Shown: positions 58,640 through 64,000 of the stretch, piece by piece
How positions within the stretch are numbered: position 1 is the stretch's first letter
Layout: each line of letters starts with the position of its first letter
Assembly (NCBI GenBank): GCA_963741135.1
Contig: CAVUHC010000003.1
Coordinates: forward strand, 372,001-436,000
Direction: 5' to 3'
DNA: 64,000 nt
Origin: Gp6-AA40 sp963741135
GTDB lineage: Bacteria > Acidobacteriota > Vicinamibacteria > Vicinamibacterales > UBA2999
Notes under the pieces: generated by a model
Told to the model about the DNA's origin: nothing
The model's database searches: none
The model's input: only the letters and a program-made list of their open reading frames with translations
Program-made: the position numbers and the translations under genes

Positions 58640-59796
58640 CGCAGCCCGAGGTACTGATTGTTGGCGCTGGCCCCGCCGGCAGTGTGGCGGCGCTTGTTCT
58701 TGCCCGGGCTGGCGTCCGCGTGCGGCTCGTCGACCGCGCCCGCCTCCCTCGCGACAAGCTATGCGGCGACACCCTCAATCCCGGGACCCTCTCGATCCTC
58801 GATCGCCTGGGCATTGCCGGTCCCGTGCGGCAGCGCGCGCTGGCCATTACCGGCATGGACGTCACGGGGCCGCGCGGCACGACGGTGTCTGCCGATTATC
58901 CACACGGCCTCAGAGGCGCGGCGCTCACACGGCGGGACCTGGATGTCATGCTCGTCGAAGCGGCCACCAGCGCCGGCGCGAGGTTTGACAGCGGGATCAT
59001 CGTCCGCGCCCCGCTGATCACGACCGACAGTGCGCGTGTCATTGGCGTGCGCGTTGCTGCCATCGGCGACGATCACGATGTTCACGCGCGCGTGGTGATT
59101 GCCGCCGATGGCCGCCATTCGAAGATTGCCTTCGGGATGGGCCTGACCAAATACGCGCCGACACCAAAACGGTGGGCCTTCGGCACGTACTTCGTCGACG
59201 TTGACGGCATGTCCACGCACGGCGAGATGCACATCCGCGCCGACGGCTACATCGGGATCGCGCCGTTACCCGGCGGCGTCACCAACGTGTGCGTGGTTCG
59301 CGATCTCAAGAACATGTTTCGCGCGCACCGGGTCAACGCGGATCGCGTTGTTGTGTCAGCGGTAATGGACGATCCAATGCTGCGCGACCGTTTTGTGCGC
59401 GCTCGGCAGGTCTCCGACGTCACCTCGCTTGGTCCGCTGGCGGTTGACGCCGTCACCGCCGGATACCCGGGACTGCTGCTGGCGGGCGATGCGGCGGGCT
59501 TCATCGATCCGATGACAGGAGATGGACTGCGGTTCGCGCTGCGCGGCGGCGAACTGGCGGCGGCGGCCGCACTCAGGGAGTTGTCCTCCGGCTCGCCCGC
59601 GTGCGACAGTCTCTGGGCAGCGCGCGCCCGGGAGTTCGGTTCGAAGTGGCGCATCAACCGAGGCCTTCGGACCCTGGTGAATTCCCCGCGCGCCGTCGGG
59701 GCGGCGGCACGAGTTGCGCAGCAGTGGAGCGGTCCGGTCCGCCTGCTCGTTCGGGTGGCGGGTGACTTGAATCTCGTCCCCGACGTTGCGTCCTGA
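58636..59796 (+). CDS. FAD-dependent oxidoreductase of the geranylgeranyl-reductase/halogenase family
   Basis: GTG 58636 overlaps the ketosynthase stop. The 386 residues show the FAD GxGxxG motif in EVLIVGAGPAGSVAALVLAR, the DG motif VVIAADGRHSKIAF and the GD motif LLLAGDAAGFIDPMTGDGLR. The CGD signature appears as LPRDKLCGDTLNPGT, placing it in the geranylgeranyl reductase group, which reduces isoprenoid double bonds or hydroxylates aromatic substrates. The coupling with a ketosynthase and an ICMT-type methyltransferase suggests tailoring of a lipid or polyketide product. Confidence 0.9.
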   Translation: MTQPEVLIVGAGPAGSVAALVLARAGVRVRLVDRARLPRDKLCGDTLNPGTLSILDRLGIAGPVRQRALAITGMDVTGPRGTTVSADYPHGLRGAALTRRDLDVMLVEAATSAGARFDSGIIVRAPLITTDSARVIGVRVAAIGDDHDVHARVVIAADGRHSKIAFGMGLTKYAPTPKRWAFGTYFVDVDGMSTHGEMHIRADGYIGIAPLPGGVTNVCVVRDLKNMFRAHRVNADRVVVSAVMDDPMLRDRFVRARQVSDVTSLGPLAVDAVTAGYPGLLLAGDAAGFIDPMTGDGLRFALRGGELAAAAALRELSSGSPACDSLWAARAREFGSKWRINRGLRTLVNSPRAVGAAARVAQQWSGPVRLLVRVAGDLNLVPDVAS

Positions 59797-60307
59797 CGTC
59801 CTCCTCTCGATCGTGTCACTCGCCGCCGCGCTGGGCCTGATGCTTGGCGAGTTGGTCCTGTCGCGTTCCAACGAGACGACGCTCCGCCGGCGCGGTGCGA
59901 TCGAGCCGGCTGGCGACGTTTACCGTGCGCTGGCGTGGGCGTACCCGCTGATGTTCGTGGCGATGGCGATTGAGGGTGGCGTCGCCGGTCGGTCATCGCG
60001 TGCGATGACCGCCGCGGGTGTGTTGGTGTTTCTCGTCGCCAAGGCCTTCAAGTTCTGGGCGATCTCAACGCTTGGCCCGCGCTGGACGTATCGCGTCCTT
60101 GTACCGCCCGATGCGCCGCTTGTGACGAGCGGTCCGTATGCGTGGGTGCGGCATCCGAATTACCTCGCCGTCTTCGGCGAAATCGCGGGATTCGCGATGC
60201 TTGCCGGCGCGCCCTTCACCGGGGCGATCTCATTGATCACGTTTGGGGGATTGGTCAGGAAACGGATCGCGGTGGAGGAGAGGGCCCTCGGCCGGGGTGG
60301 CGTTTGA
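59786..60307 (+). CDS. Isoprenylcysteine carboxyl methyltransferase-family protein
   Basis: The 173-residue membrane protein has five hydrophobic segments and overlaps the flavoprotein gene by 11 nt. Near the C-terminus lie LVTSGPYAWVRHPNYLAVFG and LVRKRIAVEERALGR, the RHPNY and EER elements of ICMT-like enzymes. Relatives beside polyketide-type condensing enzymes methylate alkylated phenols or pyrones. It is the last gene of the three-gene cluster. The minus-strand neighbour at 56600 is a second member of the same superfamily. Confidence 0.86.
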   Translation: MRPDVLLSIVSLAAALGLMLGELVLSRSNETTLRRRGAIEPAGDVYRALAWAYPLMFVAMAIEGGVAGRSSRAMTAAGVLVFLVAKAFKFWAISTLGPRWTYRVLVPPDAPLVTSGPYAWVRHPNYLAVFGEIAGFAMLAGAPFTGAISLITFGGLVRKRIAVEERALGRGGV

Positions 60308-60340
60308 CTTGCAATTTCGGGCGACGCTGGCAGCCAAACA

Positions 60341-62887
60341 GTGAAATATACTTACCGTAATTCGATGACAAGAGCAGCCCGAGACGGACGACGTGGGACA
60401 GTCAAGTTGGCCGGTCAGCTTCTCGTCGCGTGTATCCTGCTGGTGGTCATCGCTGCCTTCCTTCGCGCTCAGACGCGACCGGCCCCGGATTCCCCATTTG
60501 ATGCAGCCGGAAAGGCTCTCAATCTCGGACAGTACGACCAGGTTGCTCGGCTCGTCGGATCGTCGAACGATCCTCGGGCAATTGCCCTGCGCGCGCGTAT
60601 CGACATCGATCACGGGCGCTACGCTGATGCGGAAAGGCTGCTTGCCGCGCCTGCCGGTGCCGCTCCGGGCAGCGACGCAGCACTCGAGCTGGGCCGCCTT
60701 CAGCTATACCTCGGAAAACGCGCGGAGGGCACGCGCACCCTCGAGCGTTTGATCTCCACAAGCCCACAGTCGACTGCTGCCGATTTCGTCCGGCTTGGCG
60801 AAGCTGAGCGTGCGCTCGGGAAATTCCAGGACGCGAATGCGGATTTTCGTGACGCGAGCCGCATCGCGCCCGACAACGTGGCGATGAATGTCGGGTGGGG
60901 CGAGCTGTTCGCGGAAAAATACAATCGCGCCGACGCCGGCAAATCATTCCAGGCCGCGCTCAAGACCGAGCCGGACAACGTCCGCGCGAAAGTCGGTATG
61001 GCGCGCCTCATGACGGACCAGGATCCGCCCGCCGCGCGCCAGATACTGGAGGAGGTGCTCAAGACGAACCCGACCTACGTCCCCGCGCACGTGCTCGGAG
61101 CCGAGATCGCGCTCGACGAGAGCCGACGCGACGATGCGAAGGCGTCGCTTCGCAAGGCGCTCGACGTGAATCCGAACAGCCTCCAGGCGCGCTCGCTCGA
61201 CGCCGCGATTGCATTTCTCGAAGCGCGGACCGGCGACTTCGACGCGCAGGTGGCCGAGATTCTCAAGATCAACCCGCGTTATGGCGAGGTGTACCGCCTC
61301 GCGGGCGAAATCGCTTCACACAACTACAAGTACATCGAGGCAGCCGATTTCTCGAAGCGCGCGGTCGCGCTCGACCCCGACAGCCCGCGCTCCTCCGCCG
61401 CGCTCGGGCTGCAGCTGCTTCGCACCGGCGATGAGCCGGGTGCACGCGTGTCGCTCGAGCGGGCCTTCAAGGGCGATCCGTACGACGTCGTCACCTTCAA
61501 CCTGCTCTCGATGATGGATTCGCTCGACAAGTTCGAGACGGTCCGGGACGGCGACGTCGTCATGAAGTTCAGCCCAGACGAGGCAGCCGTGATGCGCGAG
61601 TACGCAGTGCCGTTCGCCAAACAGGCGCTCGACTCGCTGTCGAAGCAGTGGGATTTCAAGCCGGCGGGACCGATCCTGATCGAGATGTTCCCGAAGCACG
61701 ACGACTTTGCCGTGCGAACGATGGGACTGCCCGGCATGATCGGCGCCCTTGGCGTCTGCTTCGGCACTGTCGTTGCGCTCGATTCACCGAAGGCGCGGCC
61801 GCCGGGGGAATTCAGCTGGCAGGAGACGCTGCTGCACGAGTTGACACACGTCATCACGCTGCAGATGTCGAACAACCGCGTGCCTCGGTGGCTCACCGAG
61901 GGCATCTCCGTGTGGCAGGAGCGCAATGCAAGGCCGGATTGGGGCCGTGAGACGCACGTGCCGTTCGCGCAGGCGCTCGAGCAGGACAAGATCCTGAAGT
62001 TGAAGGATCTGAACGAGGGCTTCCAGGACCCGAAGATGATCGTGCTCGCCTACTACGAGGCGTCGCTCGTAGTCGATCATCTGATGACGACGTACGGGCC
62101 CGCGAAGATGAACGTCCTGCTGCGGGCGTACGGCAAGGGGCTCGATACTGAGGCCGCGCTCAAGGAGGCCTACGGCGTTTCGATCGATCAGATCCAGCAA
62201 GGCTTCGACGCAGTCCTCGACCGCGACTTCGGCGCGCTGCGGCGGGCGATGAAACGCATCGACGTTCCGGCGGACGCGAGCGTCGAGCAGCTCACGGCGC
62301 TGGCCCAGTCGAATCCCGAGAGCTTTGCGGTGCACATGCGTCTTGGTGCGGCGCTGCAGAAGGCGGGCGATACCGCCGGCGCAATCCGCGAGCTCGAGCG
62401 CGCCGCCCAGCTGATTCCGGGGCTCACCGGCGAGCAGAATCCACACGTGGCCATTGCGAAGATCGCCATCGAGAAAGGCGACACGGCGCGTGCCATTCAG
62501 GCGCTGGACGCGTTCCTCAAAGTGGATGGGAACGAGGTCGAATTCGCTCGCAAGCGAGCCCAGCTCCTCGAACCGCTTGGCGATGCTGCGCGAACGGCTG
62601 CGGCCTACGAGCGCGTCATCGACGTCGATCCGTTCGATACCCACGCGCAGACGATCGTCGGCCGGCGGGCGCTGCAGCGGAAGGACGCACCGGCCGCGGT
62701 ACATGCGTTCCGTGCCGCGCTCGCCTCGCAGCCGCCGGACAGGGCCGCCGCCCACTTCGATCTTGCGCAGGCCTATTTAGTCGCCGGCCAGGCCGCCGAC
62801 GCGAAGCGTGAGGCGTTGTCGGCGCTCGAGATCGCACCATCGTTCGAGGCCGCCCAGGAGCTTCTGCTCAAGATCGTTGGCGGATAA
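60341..62887 (+). CDS. TPR protein with embedded metalloprotease-like (peptidase MA) domain
   Basis: The 848-residue product has an N-terminal signal anchor (LLVACILLVVIAAFLRAQ). The first 400 residues are tetratricopeptide repeats (for example NPTYVPAHVLGAEIALDESR and DVNPNSLQARSLDAAIAFLE). The central domain carries HExxH in WQETLLHELTHVITLQMSNN followed by PRWLTEGISVWQERNARP, the gluzincin-like third ligand Glu (EGIS) in place. More TPRs follow to the end. It is probably periplasmic and may process or scaffold envelope proteins. GTG 60341 is used, and ATG 60365 is an alternative. Confidence 0.88.
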   Translation: MKYTYRNSMTRAARDGRRGTVKLAGQLLVACILLVVIAAFLRAQTRPAPDSPFDAAGKALNLGQYDQVARLVGSSNDPRAIALRARIDIDHGRYADAERLLAAPAGAAPGSDAALELGRLQLYLGKRAEGTRTLERLISTSPQSTAADFVRLGEAERALGKFQDANADFRDASRIAPDNVAMNVGWGELFAEKYNRADAGKSFQAALKTEPDNVRAKVGMARLMTDQDPPAARQILEEVLKTNPTYVPAHVLGAEIALDESRRDDAKASLRKALDVNPNSLQARSLDAAIAFLEARTGDFDAQVAEILKINPRYGEVYRLAGEIASHNYKYIEAADFSKRAVALDPDSPRSSAALGLQLLRTGDEPGARVSLERAFKGDPYDVVTFNLLSMMDSLDKFETVRDGDVVMKFSPDEAAVMREYAVPFAKQALDSLSKQWDFKPAGPILIEMFPKHDDFAVRTMGLPGMIGALGVCFGTVVALDSPKARPPGEFSWQETLLHELTHVITLQMSNNRVPRWLTEGISVWQERNARPDWGRETHVPFAQALEQDKILKLKDLNEGFQDPKMIVLAYYEASLVVDHLMTTYGPAKMNVLLRAYGKGLDTEAALKEAYGVSIDQIQQGFDAVLDRDFGALRRAMKRIDVPADASVEQLTALAQSNPESFAVHMRLGAALQKAGDTAGAIRELERAAQLIPGLTGEQNPHVAIAKIAIEKGDTARAIQALDAFLKVDGNEVEFARKRAQLLEPLGDAARTAAAYERVIDVDPFDTHAQTIVGRRALQRKDAPAAVHAFRAALASQPPDRAAAHFDLAQAYLVAGQAADAKREALSALEIAPSFEAAQELLLKIVGG

Positions 62888-62888
62888 C

Positions 62889-62988
62889 AAGTTCGAAGTT
62901 CGAAGGGCGAAGTTCAAAGTAAGTTGAAAGTCCGTCGGCGGCGTACTTCGAACTTACTTCAAACTTCACACTTCCTACTTTGAACTTG
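62889..62988. repeat. Mirror heptamer array (AAGTTCG / ACTTCGA units) between convergent genes
   Basis: The left arm is AAGTTCG twice, AAGGGCG and AAGTTCA, then decayed units to about 62931. The right arm is ACTTCGA, ACTT, ACTTCAA, ACTTCAC, ACTTCCT, ACTTTGA and ACTTG (62945-62988). The left arm starts 2 nt after the TAA of the TPR gene. The rhomboid stop lies 7 nt beyond the right arm. Confidence 0.93.
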
Positions 62989-62994
62989 CCAGAG

Positions 62995-63654
62995 TCACCT
63001 ATCGTGCCACCACTCGACGCGCTGGCGCTCCGGCCGTCGAAACACGATCACACCGCTGACTCCAGCGAGAAATCCGCCGATGTGCGCCCAAAACGCCACG
63101 CCGCCTGTCGCTGCGTTGCCGATTGATCCAACGCCGCTGAGAAACTGCATCACGAACCAGATGCCGAGGAAGAAGATCGCCGGCACCTCGATGATCCGAA
63201 AGAAGAAAAAGAGCGGTATCAGCGTGACGATGCGCGATTTCGGATACAGAACGAAGTAAGCGCCCATGACGCCGGCAATCGCGCCACTGGCTCCAACCAT
63301 CGGCACCACCGAATCGGGCACCGTGATCGTCTGTGCAAGCGCCGCGGCGGTTCCGCACAGCAGGTAGAACACCAGGAATCGCCCGTGCCCCATGCGGTCT
63401 TCGACATTGTCGCCGAAGATCCAGAGATAGAGCATGTTGCCCGCGACGTGAAACAGTCCGCCGTGCAGGAACATCGAGGTCAACACAGCGACCCACGAGA
63501 AGGCCGCCGGCACCAGGCCGAAGTACAGCGTGAAGTCGTTCACCGCGCGGCCGAGCGTGAGCTCATACAGGAACACCAGCACGTTGGCCACGATGAGTGA
63601 GATGGTGACGATCGGTGTCGTGCGCGAGGGGATGATGTCGCGGAGGGGAATCAT
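62995..63654 (-). CDS. Rhomboid-family intramembrane serine protease
   Basis: The 219 residues carry six transmembrane helices. The catalytic Ser lies in MVGASGAIAGVMGAYFVLYP (GxSG) and the catalytic His in GGVAFWAHIGGFLAGVSGV. The N-terminal MIPLRDIIPSRTTPIVTISL and the WxR-like loop LHGGLFHVAGNMLYLWIFGD are typical. It cleaves transmembrane substrates in the inner membrane. The start ATG (63652-63654) is inside the left arm of a mirror array whose right arm holds the start of the divergent gene. Confidence 0.95.
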   Translation of the reverse strand: MIPLRDIIPSRTTPIVTISLIVANVLVFLYELTLGRAVNDFTLYFGLVPAAFSWVAVLTSMFLHGGLFHVAGNMLYLWIFGDNVEDRMGHGRFLVFYLLCGTAAALAQTITVPDSVVPMVGASGAIAGVMGAYFVLYPKSRIVTLIPLFFFFRIIEVPAIFFLGIWFVMQFLSGVGSIGNAATGGVAFWAHIGGFLAGVSGVIVFRRPERQRVEWWHDR

Positions 63655-63756
63655 GTTCGTCTACGGTCTACCGTCTACCGTTGCGTGGAGTACATTACAC
63701 CGGGCAAGGTAGATACCTGACGGTAGACCGTAGACGGTAGACCGTAGACGAACATG
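63652..63756. repeat. Mirror heptamer array containing both start codons of divergent genes
   Basis: The left arm reads CATGTTC, GTCTACG, GTCTACC twice (63653-63679). The right arm reads GGTAGAC, CGTAGAC, GGTAGAC, CGTAGAC, GAACATG (63722-63756). The outer 27 nt of both arms are exact complements and include CAT/ATG of the rhomboid and of the zinc-ribbon gene. Both mRNAs thus have the same 5' leader sequence up to the ATG. Confidence 0.96.
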
Positions 63757-63960
63757 ATCTGCAAACACTGTGGAACCGAGATCGCCGACAAGGCGCTGAT
63801 CTGCTATCGATGCGGGAACGCGACGACGGAGCCGCGCGTAAAGCCACCGTCCCAGGGGCCGCTGTTCGAGCGGCCGCGGCGGTCGCGCATGCCCGTCGTC
63901 GCGATTGTGGTGCTGATTCTGCTAGCGTTCCTGATTGCGTGGATGTTTAGCGCTCTTTGA
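63754..63960 (+). CDS. Zinc-ribbon protein with C-terminal membrane anchor
   Basis: The 68-residue product has the ribbon MICKHCGTEIADKALICYRC (two CxxC knuckles) at the N-terminus, a Pro/Arg-rich spacer and a single hydrophobic helix (VVAIVVLILLAFLIAWMFSA) at the C-terminus. This zinc_ribbon_2-plus-anchor layout is common and its function is generally unknown. The start codon sits in the mirror array shared with the divergent rhomboid gene. Confidence 0.82.
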   Translation: MICKHCGTEIADKALICYRCGNATTEPRVKPPSQGPLFERPRRSRMPVVAIVVLILLAFLIAWMFSAL

Positions 63961-64000
63961 CTCCTTCAGAGATGCGCTCCAGGGTGTCGCCCGTACGCTT
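63947..64000 (-). CDS. C-terminal fragment of a gene entering from the right edge
   Basis: Reading the minus strand from the window edge gives 17 codons, KRTGDTLERISEGVKER, then a TAA at 63947-63949. The helical, charged ending looks like a genuine protein terminus and would overlap the zinc-ribbon gene by 14 nt, convergently. Too short for a family assignment. Confidence 0.35.
   Translation of the reverse strand, partial: KRTGDTLERISEGVKER

Overview
The window is GC-rich and gene-dense. It most likely comes from an acidobacterium close to class Vicinamibacteria. The grounds are a secreted von Willebrand-type protein of the 'VWFA-related Acidobacterial domain' kind, a four-gene run of exported proteins ending in a DUF6152 protein, GTAG-headed palindromic repeats, and period-7 intergenic repeats. 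There is no 16S gene, so the placement is an inference. No prophage, CRISPR array, insertion sequence or plasmid function was found.

Layout. 1-9.4 kb: a partial PAS sensor kinase at the window edge, then several genes broken by single-base frameshifts (a multi-PAS kinase with its response regulator, a truncated sensor, an esterase, a glycosyltransferase, a secreted lectin-like protein), with tRNA-Leu(CAA) among them. 9.4-16 kb: a Dps protein and two paralogous hybrid histidine kinases. 16-18.3 kb: agmatine deiminase and N-carbamoylputrescine amidase (agmatine to putrescine). 18.3-25.7 kb: hom-thrB-thrC followed by siroheme synthesis (a Met8-like dehydrogenase and a uroporphyrinogen-III methyltransferase) and a ferredoxin-type sulfite/nitrite reductase. 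Two leader regions here look like transcription attenuators. 25.8-31.3 kb: a DUF892-PRC protein, a zinc metallopeptidase coupled to an ATP-grasp ligase, CarD and PlsC. 31.4-39 kb: the VWFA protein, an exported Ig-like protein, an OPT transporter, Rex, MoaC with a repeat-built N-terminus, and a 2-hydroxyacid dehydrogenase. 39-46.8 kb: a cation efflux protein, signal peptidase I, a LytS/LytTR pair, a lone NuoI, a phosphoesterase, a fused homocysteine methyltransferase/MTHFR and a phospholipid-type methyltransferase. 47-50.4 kb: four exported proteins in a row. 50.6-64 kb: a glycosyltransferase, Lon, a ketosynthase/flavoprotein/methyltransferase cluster, a TPR metalloprotease-like protein and a rhomboid.

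The main unexplained signal is a series of mirror-image intergenic arrays. At least 14 loci carry tandem units of about 7 nt (for example AAATCCC, CAAAATG, GTAGACC, GATTGGT, CCCGGAT). At most of them the units sit in two arms that are reverse complements of each other. The unit differs between loci, but the two arms of one locus match. The arrays run up to the start or stop codons of the flanking genes and sometimes replace a gene terminus. About five more loci carry related long inverted repeats without a strict 7-nt period. A separate set of short palindromes headed by GTAG fits the REP/REPIN class mobilised by RAYT transposases.

The second main signal is regulatory. A threonine-rich leader peptide with an antiterminator/terminator pair precedes hom. 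A cysteine/methionine-rich leader with its own pair lies between hom and thrB, ahead of the genes that reduce sulfite.
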